From contig CAYLWV010000016.1 in the NCBI GenBank assembly GCA_964387485.1, positions 1 through 24,400 of the forward strand: a stretch of 24,400 bases of DNA, read 5' to 3'. The notes under the pieces are model-generated. The model worked only from the letters and a program-made list of their open reading frames with translations. It was not told where the DNA came from and did not search any database. How positions within the stretch are numbered: the first letter of the stretch is position 1; every line of letters starts with the position of its first letter. This document shows, in pieces, positions 1 to 6,735 of this stretch. A program made the translations under genes and the position numbers. This DNA is from Fluviibacter sp964387485 (GTDB lineage: Bacteria; Pseudomonadota; Gammaproteobacteria; Burkholderiales; Rhodocyclaceae).

Positions 1-16
1 CTGATAGGAGAAAATC

Positions 17-220
17 ATGGGTGGCGTTGATATTTCGGTGGCGCGTTGCGAAGTCGCCGGAGAGATGGTGCTGACGGATCAAACCCAGGCAGAGTGCAAA
101 CTTGAGCACCATTGCCCCAAGGGGACAAAATGTCCACTGGACGGTTGTTTTGCGGTGCATTCCGGGATTGCGGAAGCGCATCCTGAATGTCATATTCGAC
201 AATCGAAATCCGTAAAATAA
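17..220 (+). CDS. Small cysteine-rich hypothetical protein (67 aa)
   Basis: I do not recognise a family. The ATG has a good ribosome-binding site (GGAG, 6 nt upstream). The 67-residue product has no signal peptide or membrane segment. It carries Cys11, Cys27, Cys33, Cys39, Cys44 and Cys58 with several His residues. The central spacing C-x5-C-x5-C-x4-C looks metal-binding or redox-active, but that is inference. Its TAA stop (218-220) shares a base with the ATG at 220 of the downstream pyrophosphohydrolase (TAATG), which suggests translational coupling and supports its being a real gene. The window begins only 16 bases upstream, so it could be the last part of a longer operon. Confidence 0.6.
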   Translation: MGGVDISVARCEVAGEMVLTDQTQAECKLEHHCPKGTKCPLDGCFAVHSGIAEAHPECHIRQSKSVK

Positions 221-588
221 TGCATGTTGCGGACCCCAGTGTGAGCCTTGAGGTGCTTGTTGAAACTTCAAAACTGGAAGAAGCGCTGGCCCGGTTCTCT
301 AAAGAGCGTGACTGGGATCGGTTTCATTCGCCCAAGAACCTGGTGATGGCGTTGACCGGCGAGGTTGGTGAACTGAACGAGATCTTTCAATGGATGACTG
401 ATCAGGAGGCCCGCGAAGCCGGCTGGTCGCCGGTGACGGCCGAACATGTCGGCGAGGAGCTGGCCGATGTGCTGCTCTATCTGGTGCGATTAAGCAGCGT
501 GCTCGGCGTTGACCTCAATGCCGCTGTGGTGGATAAGCTGGCTAAAAATGCCATCAAATACCCGGCAGGCAAGGGCTGTGCTTTTTAA
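220..588 (+). CDS. MazG-like nucleotide pyrophosphohydrolase (dCTPase/RS21-C6 type)
   Basis: This is an all-alpha NTP pyrophosphohydrolase expected to hydrolyse (d)NTPs, probably dCTP or modified dCTP, to the monophosphate and pyrophosphate in the cytosol. Counting from the ATG at 220 (122 aa), the Mg-binding residues are visible: E48-x2-E51 in the GEVGEL segment and E80-x2-D83 in EELADVLLYLVRL. The preceding W-x3-F-H-x-P-K-N segment and the QW after the first helix are typical of DCTPP1/RS21-C6 proteins. An in-frame ATG at 187 would add 11 residues, but the start at 220 overlaps the upstream stop as TAATG and better fits the family length. The 3' end overlaps the amidase start. House-cleaning of the nucleotide pool is the usual role. 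Confidence 0.85.
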   Translation: MHVADPSVSLEVLVETSKLEEALARFSKERDWDRFHSPKNLVMALTGEVGELNEIFQWMTDQEAREAGWSPVTAEHVGEELADVLLYLVRLSSVLGVDLNAAVVDKLAKNAIKYPAGKGCAF

Positions 589-1345
589 AGCGCTTTGTCT
601 GGCCTTGTGCGGGCTAGTCGTTGGTTGTGCCAGCTTCCGACCGGATACGGCGTTGCCCGTGACGGTGGTACCTAGTCCGAACTTTGATGAGCGGCGGCCG
701 GTGATGGTGGTGATTCATTACACCAGTAATGAGGACGTCGTGCATTCACTAAAGACGCTGACATCGCCAGAACGGCGGGTGAGTGCCCATTACCTGATTG
801 AGCGTACCGGCAAGCTGATCCAGCTGGTGCCGGAGCAAAAGCGCGCCTGGCATGCCGGGCAATCGTACTGGGCCGGCGTGGGGGATGTGAATTCAGCTTC
901 GATCGGCATCGAACTGGATAACAATGGCCAGGAATCCTATACCGAGCCACAGATCGAAACGCTGCTGGCATTGCTGCAGGATCTGCGGGTTCGTTACCGG
1001 ATTGCCTCGTCCAACTTTGTCGGGCATTCGGATGTGGCGCCGGGACGTAAGATCGATCCGGGCCCGTATTTTCCCTGGGGAAAGCTGGCAGATTATGGCT
1101 TTGGCCTCTGGTGTGAGCCTTCGGAGTTTGTCGATATGACGAACGCTGCGCTGGAGATACCGGATATGGGGCCGCTGCTGACGGTGCTGGGGTATGACCC
1201 GCGCACGCCGGAGGCCTCTAAGCAGGCTTTCCGTTTGCACTACCTGTCGGATGGTAGTGGAATGATTCATGAAGACCCGATGGTGGAGTACCGCATAGCG
1301 AGCTGTCTGTTTGCTAAAAAGACCGGGCAGGGCTTGCCCAAGTAG
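578..1345 (+). CDS. amiD: AmiD-like N-acetylmuramoyl-L-alanine amidase lipoprotein
   Basis: This zinc amidase of the Amidase_2/AmpD superfamily cleaves the MurNAc-L-Ala bond of peptidoglycan or anhydro-muropeptides. Starting at GTG 578 (255 aa), the protein opens with a short hydrophobic segment ending in LVVGC, a lipobox with Cys17 as the lipidation site, so it should sit on a membrane facing the periplasm. Zinc ligands match E. coli AmiD: His47 (VIHYT), His150 (VGHSDVAPGR) and Asp160 (KIDPGP), with Glu112 in SIGIEL as the likely catalytic acid. An in-frame ATG at 548 would give a longer, more basic signal sequence and is also possible. The start lies inside the pyrophosphohydrolase gene (overlap 11 bp), so the genes are probably co-transcribed. 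Confidence 0.88.
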   Translation: MLFKALCLALCGLVVGCASFRPDTALPVTVVPSPNFDERRPVMVVIHYTSNEDVVHSLKTLTSPERRVSAHYLIERTGKLIQLVPEQKRAWHAGQSYWAGVGDVNSASIGIELDNNGQESYTEPQIETLLALLQDLRVRYRIASSNFVGHSDVAPGRKIDPGPYFPWGKLADYGFGLWCEPSEFVDMTNAALEIPDMGPLLTVLGYDPRTPEASKQAFRLHYLSDGSGMIHEDPMVEYRIASCLFAKKTGQGLPK

Positions 1346-1366
1346 CGCTTTCCCTTGCTGGTAATT

Positions 1367-1497
1367 CTCTCTGTAACGAATATAGTTGTTACAGAGAATG
1401 ATTTGCCATGGGTTAAATTCGTGCTCTGTAACGGTTGTATCTGTTACAGAGGTAATTGGCGTATCATCTCCGTAACGAATATTTGAGATGGAGTCTG
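1367..1497. promoter_or_regulatory. Array of CTCTGTAAC dyads: two full palindromes and one half-site
   Basis: Dyad 1 has arms 1368-1377 (TCTCTGTAAC) and 1388-1397 (GTTACAGAGA), a perfect 10-bp match with a 10-nt spacer. Dyad 2 has arms 1424-1432 and 1443-1451, a perfect 9-bp match, again with a 10-nt spacer. A third copy of the left arm with one mismatch lies at 1467-1476 (TCTCCGTAAC), followed by the same GAATAT as dyad 1; its right arm is absent. Left arms are spaced 55 and 44 bp, close to whole helical turns. This looks like a multi-site operator for a dimeric regulator controlling the gene at 1488. The regulator is unknown. Confidence 0.65.
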
Positions 1498-1694
1498 TGG
1501 TGAGTACCCATTGCTGGACCTGTCTGGCGAGCTTTGTGCCTAAGCGCAGTGATGCGCGCTACTGCTGTGTGGCGTGTCGTGTGCGGGCACATCGTCTGGC
1601 CATGGCACCGGCCAAACGTGCCCGCGAGCGGGTCAAAGATGCTGCGCGCCATCGATTGGCCTATGCGCTACGGGTTCAAGGAGACGGGCGATGA
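1488..1694 (+). CDS. Small zinc-ribbon protein
   Basis: This 68-aa basic protein has an N-terminal treble-clef-like metal site: Cys9-x2-Cys12, then the segment PKRSDARYC and Cys30 (C26 or C27 with x2-3 to C30), followed by a run of Arg/His. Zinc ribbons ending in KRSDARYCS-ACRQRAYR are widespread in bacterial DNA- or RNA-associated proteins, so nucleic-acid binding is plausible but not shown. ATG 1488 is weakly preceded. GTG at 1500 has GGAG about 6 nt upstream (1490-1493) and may be the true start, giving 64 aa. The stop TGA overlaps the next gene as ATGA. The dyad array immediately upstream implies tight transcriptional control. Confidence 0.6.
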   Translation: MESVVSTHCWTCLASFVPKRSDARYCCVACRVRAHRLAMAPAKRARERVKDAARHRLAYALRVQGDGR

Positions 1695-2164
1695 TGCGGC
1701 GATGTTTGCAGTTATGCCTGTTGTACTCAGCGCTGGCGGGTGTGATGGGCCTGGCTATCGCTCAGGTGGCGGGCGGTGACTTGAATGCCCGGTTTGCCCA
1801 AGATGTCTGCACCAATCTCGCGCAAGAGACCCGCGCGGTCCTGAATGATGCGGGGGATACGCATAAGTATCTTTCACCCTATATTGCCCAGGATCTGTAT
1901 CAAGGGGTGGTGAGCCGTACCCTAGCGGCGTTGCCGTCCGGAGTGGTGCCCACGGTTATGGTGCCGGAAATGTCGGCGCTACCGTGTCAGGATACGGTGT
2001 CGGATTTCATGATGGGAATCAAGCAGCGTATGGAGTACGGTCGATTTGACCGCATGCTGCTGGATAACAGAGTACGCATTGCCCTGTTCGGGCTCTTGGC
2101 CTTGATGGGCTTGGTCGTCTACTGGCGTTGGTGGCGTAAGCCTAAGGCAGCCAGCGCTGCCTGA
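1691..2164 (+). CDS. Secreted, C-terminally membrane-anchored hypothetical protein
   Basis: No family recognised. The start ATG at 1691 overlaps the previous stop (ATGA) and is preceded by a strong AAGGAG (1678-1683, 7 nt spacing); the longer reading frame extending upstream is not needed. The 157-aa product begins with an Arg-containing hydrophobic signal sequence ending around AIAQ. It continues as a roughly 100-residue periplasmic region containing two cysteines (in DVC and LPC) that could form a disulphide. It ends with one hydrophobic helix (about residues 128-145) and a basic tail (WRWWRKPK), which fits a C-terminal anchor with the tail in the cytoplasm. Translational coupling to the zinc-ribbon gene suggests a joint function. 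Confidence 0.7.
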   Translation: MMRRCLQLCLLYSALAGVMGLAIAQVAGGDLNARFAQDVCTNLAQETRAVLNDAGDTHKYLSPYIAQDLYQGVVSRTLAALPSGVVPTVMVPEMSALPCQDTVSDFMMGIKQRMEYGRFDRMLLDNRVRIALFGLLALMGLVVYWRWWRKPKAASAA

Positions 2165-2620
2165 TTATCTGGCGTTCATCTTTCCGGTTTTTTGTACGTA
2201 GGTCAGATAGGCTACCAGGTCGGCCTGTTCCTGTGAGCCCCATTCCAGTGGGGTCGCGCGTAGCGGCCCTTGCAGGCAGACCTGGATGACTTCATCCAGA
2301 TGGAGTTGAGCTTTGCCAAAGCGGGCCTGGGAATTCATGGCCGGATGTGGATAGGGTTTGTTGAAATTCGGGCCGAAGGTGCTGGCATCCGAGTGACAGG
2401 AACTACAGGCACGGCCGTTGGTGGAGAGTTTGTCGCTGCGGAAAATCTTTTCACCACGGGCTATACTGACTGAGTCCGAGGGATATTTGGCTTTGTAGTT
2501 GGCCGGCCGCAGGGTGGTCGGCATTCCGTCATCCAGCGGGGCAGGTTTGGCCGCGAAAGCGCTGGTCGCTGCGAGGGCGAGGCTTGTGGCGCTGATCAGT
2601 ACAAACTGGGGCAACTTCAT
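2165..2620 (-). CDS. Periplasmic monohaem cytochrome c (class I)
   Basis: This 151-aa protein has a classic Sec signal peptide (cleavage near AFA-AKPA, residue 24). A single haem-binding motif, Cys72-Ser-Ser-Cys75-His76, is followed by the short cytochrome c domain and a C-terminal helix (EQADLVAYLTYVQK) usual for class I cytochromes. The axial Met is not certain; Met95 in PHPAM is the best candidate. It would carry electrons in the periplasm, partner unknown. A GGAGG ribosome-binding site lies 5 nt before the ATG. The gene diverges from the LysR gene and its stop directly abuts the stop of the convergent gene ending at 2164, with no space for a separate terminator. Confidence 0.85.
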   Translation of the reverse strand: MKLPQFVLISATSLALAATSAFAAKPAPLDDGMPTTLRPANYKAKYPSDSVSIARGEKIFRSDKLSTNGRACSSCHSDASTFGPNFNKPYPHPAMNSQARFGKAQLHLDEVIQVCLQGPLRATPLEWGSQEQADLVAYLTYVQKTGKMNAR

Positions 2621-2641
2621 ACAACCTCCGATGCGGGTGAT

Positions 2642-2693
2642 TTCACAAAATATATGAATGTGAAGAAACTGCCAACCTGATGCAGTCTACAAT
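2642..2693. promoter_or_regulatory. Divergent cytochrome c / LysR promoter region with inverted repeat
   Basis: The 119-bp gap between the two divergent genes is AT-rich. It contains TTCACA (2642-2647) and TGTGAA (2659-2664), a perfect 6-bp inverted repeat with an 11-nt spacer. That spacing is compatible with a LysR-type T-N11-A site. A -10-like TACAAT lies at 2688-2693 on the plus strand, with no good -35. Autoregulation by the LysR protein and control of the cytochrome gene are possible, as is usual for divergent LysR genes. Confidence 0.35.
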
Positions 2694-2739
2694 AAAGCAT
2701 CCATAAAATTCACGATATCCATGGCAAGAGAGGTCGCTG

Positions 2740-3633
2740 GTGATTTTTCCGCGTGTACCGAATATTCAGGGGTTGCTGGCATTTGAGGCATTGGCCCGTC
2801 ATCGTAATGTGACGCAGGCTGCCGATGAGCTGTTTATTACCCCCAGTGCGGTGAGCCACCGGATTCGTCAGATCGAGGAGCAGCTGAAGTTCAAACTGTT
2901 TATCCGCAAGGATTTCAGCCTGACGCCGGAAGGTGAGGCCTATCTCAAGCGGGTACGCGAGGCGCTGACGATTCTGCAGGTGACCGAGCCTCTAGGGCCT
3001 ATGGGTAACCGGACAACATTGCGACTGGCCGTCACGCCGACGTTTGCACGTCAGGTGCTGATGCCGCGTCTTGGCTTATTTCGTTATGCCTATCCTGAAA
3101 TCGATCTGGTACTGCAGGTTTCGATTCCTCTCTTCAATGTGGTGTCACAGGAAACCGATCTGGAAGTACGCTTTGGTCAGGGCCCGTTTGTCGACCGCGA
3201 GTCGGTGCATCTGATGTCGGACCAGGTGACGCCGGCCTGTAGTCCGAACTATCTGAATGAAGTCGGCGGTCTGGCCGGCTTTGATCAGGATGAGATCGTG
3301 ACACGGGCGTTGCTGATTCATAGCGAGCTAGAGCCCTGGGAAAGCTGGTTTGATCACTGTGGACTCGATAAGCAGCGTCTGAAGACCACCGCTAAATTCA
3401 ACGACCTGGGGTTGCTCTACGATGCGGCGGCCGCTGGGCTCGGTGTGTGTCTGGCGCGTAGCCGTCTGGGCTCTGCCTGGCTGGAGAGTGGTCGTCTGAT
3501 CCGTTTGTCAGACCATGTGATTCCTGCCTATAACCACCACTACCTGTGCTGGAAACCTGGTGTTGCTGATCGCTGGGAGTGTGCTGCCTTCATCGAATGG
3601 TTTACCAACGAGATGCGGCAACTGGCTGAATAA
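2740..3633 (+). CDS. LysR-family transcriptional regulator (GcvA-like)
   Basis: This 297-aa protein has normal LysR length. The N-terminal winged helix-turn-helix (about residues 8-65) contains the characteristic AFEALARHRNVTQAADEL segment and TPSAVSHRIRQIEEQL. It is followed by a periplasmic-binding-protein-like effector domain (about 90-290). The style of the HTH matches the GcvA/AmpR group. The start is GTG, preceded by AGAGAGG at a 7-nt spacing. The effector cannot be read from the sequence. Its most likely target is the divergent cytochrome c gene; ppc downstream, 132 bp away on the same strand, is a weaker possibility. Confidence 0.88.
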   Translation: MIFPRVPNIQGLLAFEALARHRNVTQAADELFITPSAVSHRIRQIEEQLKFKLFIRKDFSLTPEGEAYLKRVREALTILQVTEPLGPMGNRTTLRLAVTPTFARQVLMPRLGLFRYAYPEIDLVLQVSIPLFNVVSQETDLEVRFGQGPFVDRESVHLMSDQVTPACSPNYLNEVGGLAGFDQDEIVTRALLIHSELEPWESWFDHCGLDKQRLKTTAKFNDLGLLYDAAAAGLGVCLARSRLGSAWLESGRLIRLSDHVIPAYNHHYLCWKPGVADRWECAAFIEWFTNEMRQLAE

Positions 3634-3683
3634 TTCTCATTGTTTGCCCAATTGTTTTCACATGCAGGGCAGGCATGGCTGAC

Positions 3684-3722
3684 TATAATTTAAGAGACTG
3701 TGTGTGCGGGTGCCGACAGTCT
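3684..3722 (+). promoter_or_regulatory. Putative ppc promoter -10 and 5'-terminal hairpin
   Basis: A perfect TATAAT lies at 3684-3689, with no convincing -35 at 16-18 bp. The predicted transcription start (about 3696) coincides with a 7-bp inverted repeat, AGACTGT (3695-3701) and ACAGTCT (3716-3722), so the ppc mRNA would begin with a hairpin. No T-tract follows, so it is not a terminator. A strong AGGGTGAG ribosome-binding site precedes the ATG at 3766. Confidence 0.45.
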
Positions 3723-3765
3723 TTGCCATGTTTGCAATGAAGAAGAGAAGGGTAAAGGGTGAGTC

Positions 3766-6570
3766 ATGGAAGCACGCCGTCAGAAGCAGGATGCCGAAAA
3801 GCCGTTGATCGATGATATCCGCTTGCTCGGACGTATTCTGGGTGATGTGATTCGTACGCAGGAAGGCGCCGAGGTCTACGAGCTGGTCGAAGAGATCCGT
3901 AGTCTGTCCGTGGCTTTTCGCCGTGATGCCGATCAGGCCGCAGATCGTCGCCTGAAAAAACGCCTGAAGCATCTGAGTGATGAAGATTCCGTCCGGGTGA
4001 TCCGGGCCTTTACCTATTTCAGTCATCTGGCCAATCTGGCGGAAGATCGGCACTACATCCGTCGGCGTGCCGTGTACGAGCGGGCAGGGCGGCTGCAGCC
4101 GGGCAGTATTGATGCCACCCTGCAGAAGCTGCACGATCATGGCAAGAGTGCCAAGACCATTGCACAGACACTGGCGCAGGCCTATGTGTCACCGGTGCTG
4201 ACGGCGCATCCGACTGAAGTGCAACGTAAAAGTATTCTCGATGCCGAGCGGGATATTGCCGAACTTCTGGCAGAGCGCGATACGATCCGCGGTGAAACCG
4301 CTACGTTGAAAAAGCCTAACCCCTTGCTCGAGCGCCGACTCCAGATCAACGAGCAGCAGATTCGCGGGCGGGTGACGCAACTTTGGCAGACCCGTCTGCT
4401 GCGTTTTACCAAGCTGACGGTCATTGATGAAATCGAGAACGCGCTGAGTTACTACAACAGTACGTTCCTGACAGAGATTCCGCGCCTGTATGCCAATCTG
4501 GAAATGGATCTGCCAGGCCGGCCAGTGGCCAGTTTTTTCCGGATGGGGCACTGGATCGGTGGTGACCGCGACGGAAATCCGAATGTCACGGCAGCAACGC
4601 TGGCCTATGCCACGCACCGCCAGTGTGAAGTAGCGCTGCGCCACTATCTGACAGAAGTGAAGGCGCTTGCGCGAGAATTGTCGCAGTCATCCATGATGAC
4701 GGACTTTACGCCGGAGGTTGTGGGCCTGGCCGAGGCTTCGGCCGACCACAGTGAACATCGGCTGGATGAAATCTATCGTCGGGCATTGGCCCGCATTCAT
4801 GAGCGTCTGCAGGCGACGATGCAAACCCTGGTGGTGGGTGATGTCGTTGCGAGTGAGGGCGTATCGGTGGCGTATCCGAATGCTGACGTGTTTACGGCAG
4901 ACCTGCAGGCGATTGAAGCCTGTCTGCAAATCCAGGGCGCAGAATCCTTGGCGCTACAGCGGTTGCATCCGTTGCTGCGGGCCGTGGACGTCTTCGGCTT
5001 CCATCTGGCCACCGTTGATTTGCGCCAGAGTTCGGATAAGCATGAAGCGGTGGTGGCAGAACTGTTTGCCACTTCCGGCCTATGTACCGATTATTCAGAA
5101 TTAGATGAGCCGGCGCGTCAGGCCTGCCTGTTGAATGCACTGAATGATGTGCGGCCCTTGCAGGTGCCAACGGCGGCTTATTCCGCGCTGTTTAATGACG
5201 AACTGGCCATTTTCAAGATGGCACGTGAGGTCATTGCCCGTTATGGCCGGATGGCCATTCGCCATTACATCATCAGCCATACGGAGACAGTCAGCGATCT
5301 GCTGGAGGTGTTGCTGCTTTGCAAGGAAGTGGGTCTGATGCGGGGTACGCTGGACCGTGGCGCTGAAGTCGACCTGATTGTGGTACCGCTATTCGAAACC
5401 ATTGCCGACTTACGCAACGCCACACCGATCATGCGGGATTTCTATGCTTTGGCCGGTATTGCCGATTTGGTGAAGCGCTCCGGCGGCGAGCAGGACATCA
5501 TGCTGGGTTACAGCGATAGCAATAAAGATGGCGGTATCTTCACCAGCAACTGGGAGTTGTACCGTGCCGAGATTGCGCTGGTGAATCTGTTTGATCAGCT
5601 TGCGAACAGTCATAACATTCAGCTGCGCATGTTCCATGGGCGTGGGGGTACGGTCGGTCGTGGTGGTGGTCCCAGTTATGAGGCTATTCTGGCGCAGCCA
5701 CCGGGCACGGTGCGCGGTCAGATCCGCTTGACCGAGCAGGGGGAGGTGATTGCCTCCAAGTACGCCAATCCGGAAATTGGTCGACGGAATCTGGAGACGC
5801 TGGTCGCTGCGACACTGGAGGCCACGTTGCTGCAGCCGACGAAGATGGCGCCAGCGACCTTTCACGCTGTTGCAGCGGGGCTGTCAGCCACCAGCACAGC
5901 GGCTTACCGCGATCTGGTCTATGGGACAGCCGGTTTTACGGATTACTTCTTTGCGGCCACACCGCTCAAGGAACTGGCGCAGCTTAATATCGGTTCGCGA
6001 CCTGCATCACGTAAGGCGCTGGAGCAGATCGAAGATCTGCGGGCCATTCCCTGGGGCTTCAGCTGGGGCCAGTGTCGCCTGACATTGCCGGGGTGGTACG
6101 GTTTCGGTTCGGCGGTGGCCGACTATCTGACGGGTGACGGTGAAAAACCGGCTGGCCGCAAAGCACGCCTGGCACTGCTGCAACGCATGTACAAGGAATG
6201 GCCGTTTTTCCGGACGCTACTTTCCAATATCGATATGGTGTTGGCCAAGAGTGATCTGGCACTGGGGTCCCGCTATGCCGAACTGGTGCCGGACGGCCGT
6301 TTGCGCAAGAAAATTTTCAAGGCGATCGAAACGGAGTGGCAGCGCACCGTTGAAGCACTGGGTCAGATCACTGGCGAGAAGCACCGGCTGGCGGGCAACC
6401 CGGGGCTGGCTCGTTCGATGAAGCATCGCTTCCCCTATATTGATCCACTGCATCACCTGCAGCTGGAATTGATCCGCCGTTACCGCCTGGGGCAGGCCGG
6501 TGAAAAGGTGCAGCGCGGCATTCATCTGAGTATCAATGGTATTTCTGCGGCGCTCAGAAATACCGGCTAA
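3766..6570 (+). CDS. ppc: Phosphoenolpyruvate carboxylase
   Basis: This cytosolic enzyme converts PEP and bicarbonate to oxaloacetate and phosphate, replenishing the TCA cycle. The 934-aa product is slightly longer than E. coli Ppc (883 aa), and every catalytic signature is present. The active-site His148 sits in VLTAHPTEVQRKS. GGDRDGNPNV follows, then the LGYSDSNKDGG segment. The mobile loop FHGRGGTVGRGGGP carries Arg626 and Arg632, matching E. coli Arg581 and Arg587. The EVIASKYANPEIGRRNLE segment is present and the C-terminus ends in the invariant RNTG. It is apparently monocistronic, between the LysR gene and the glycolate/lactate run. Its link to that run is metabolic: cells growing on C2/C3 acids need anaplerosis. 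Confidence 0.98.
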   Translation: MEARRQKQDAEKPLIDDIRLLGRILGDVIRTQEGAEVYELVEEIRSLSVAFRRDADQAADRRLKKRLKHLSDEDSVRVIRAFTYFSHLANLAEDRHYIRRRAVYERAGRLQPGSIDATLQKLHDHGKSAKTIAQTLAQAYVSPVLTAHPTEVQRKSILDAERDIAELLAERDTIRGETATLKKPNPLLERRLQINEQQIRGRVTQLWQTRLLRFTKLTVIDEIENALSYYNSTFLTEIPRLYANLEMDLPGRPVASFFRMGHWIGGDRDGNPNVTAATLAYATHRQCEVALRHYLTEVKALARELSQSSMMTDFTPEVVGLAEASADHSEHRLDEIYRRALARIHERLQATMQTLVVGDVVASEGVSVAYPNADVFTADLQAIEACLQIQGAESLALQRLHPLLRAVDVFGFHLATVDLRQSSDKHEAVVAELFATSGLCTDYSELDEPARQACLLNALNDVRPLQVPTAAYSALFNDELAIFKMAREVIARYGRMAIRHYIISHTETVSDLLEVLLLCKEVGLMRGTLDRGAEVDLIVVPLFETIADLRNATPIMRDFYALAGIADLVKRSGGEQDIMLGYSDSNKDGGIFTSNWELYRAEIALVNLFDQLANSHNIQLRMFHGRGGTVGRGGGPSYEAILAQPPGTVRGQIRLTEQGEVIASKYANPEIGRRNLETLVAATLEATLLQPTKMAPATFHAVAAGLSATSTAAYRDLVYGTAGFTDYFFAATPLKELAQLNIGSRPASRKALEQIEDLRAIPWGFSWGQCRLTLPGWYGFGSAVADYLTGDGEKPAGRKARLALLQRMYKEWPFFRTLLSNIDMVLAKSDLALGSRYAELVPDGRLRKKIFKAIETEWQRTVEALGQITGEKHRLAGNPGLARSMKHRFPYIDPLHHLQLELIRRYRLGQAGEKVQRGIHLSINGISAALRNTG

Positions 6571-6631
6571 ATTAGGGATACGCACAGGCGAGAGCACTAC
6601 TGCAGGCGGCATGGGTGCTGTGACGCAGCAT

Positions 6632-6660
6632 GGCCGGCGTGAATTTTACTCATGCCGGCC
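6632..6660. other. GC-rich hairpin downstream of ppc
   Basis: Arms 6632-6642 and 6650-6660 form an 11-bp stem with one G-T pair and a 7-nt loop rich in A/T. It lies 62 bp after the ppc stop and would fold in the ppc transcript. On the plus strand it is followed by GGCAAAATG with no T-tract, so it is a poor intrinsic terminator; mRNA 3'-end stabilisation or a weak terminator are alternatives. Confidence 0.4.
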
Positions 6661-6688
6661 GGCAAAATGATTCATGTCGAAAGGCAGT

Positions 6689-6710
6689 GTTCGTTTCTAT
6701 AATCGAACGA
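6689..6710 (+). promoter_or_regulatory. glcD promoter -10 embedded in an inverted repeat
   Basis: A perfect TATAAT (6698-6703) lies between GTTCG (6689-6693) and CGAAC (6704-6708), a 5-bp dyad with a 10-nt spacer. The shifted pair TCGTT (6691-6695) / AACGA (6706-6710) gives a second reading of the same dyad. No -35 box is evident. A repressor bound here would occlude the -10; activator dependence could explain the missing -35. The six-gene run starts about 30 bp downstream. Confidence 0.5.
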
Positions 6711-6735
6711 TGTCATCATTGTGCAGACACCGGTT

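Noticed and set aside
1367..1497. The CTCTGTAAC repeats as a MITE or transposon end
   Set aside because: There are two complete dyads with different spacers plus a half-site, no target-site duplication and no transposase. Operator sites explain the arrangement better.
2642..2664. CRP-type site in the cytochrome c / LysR promoter
   Set aside because: The half-sites are in the order TCACA...TGTGA with an 11-nt spacer, the reverse of the TGTGA-N6-TCACA arrangement.
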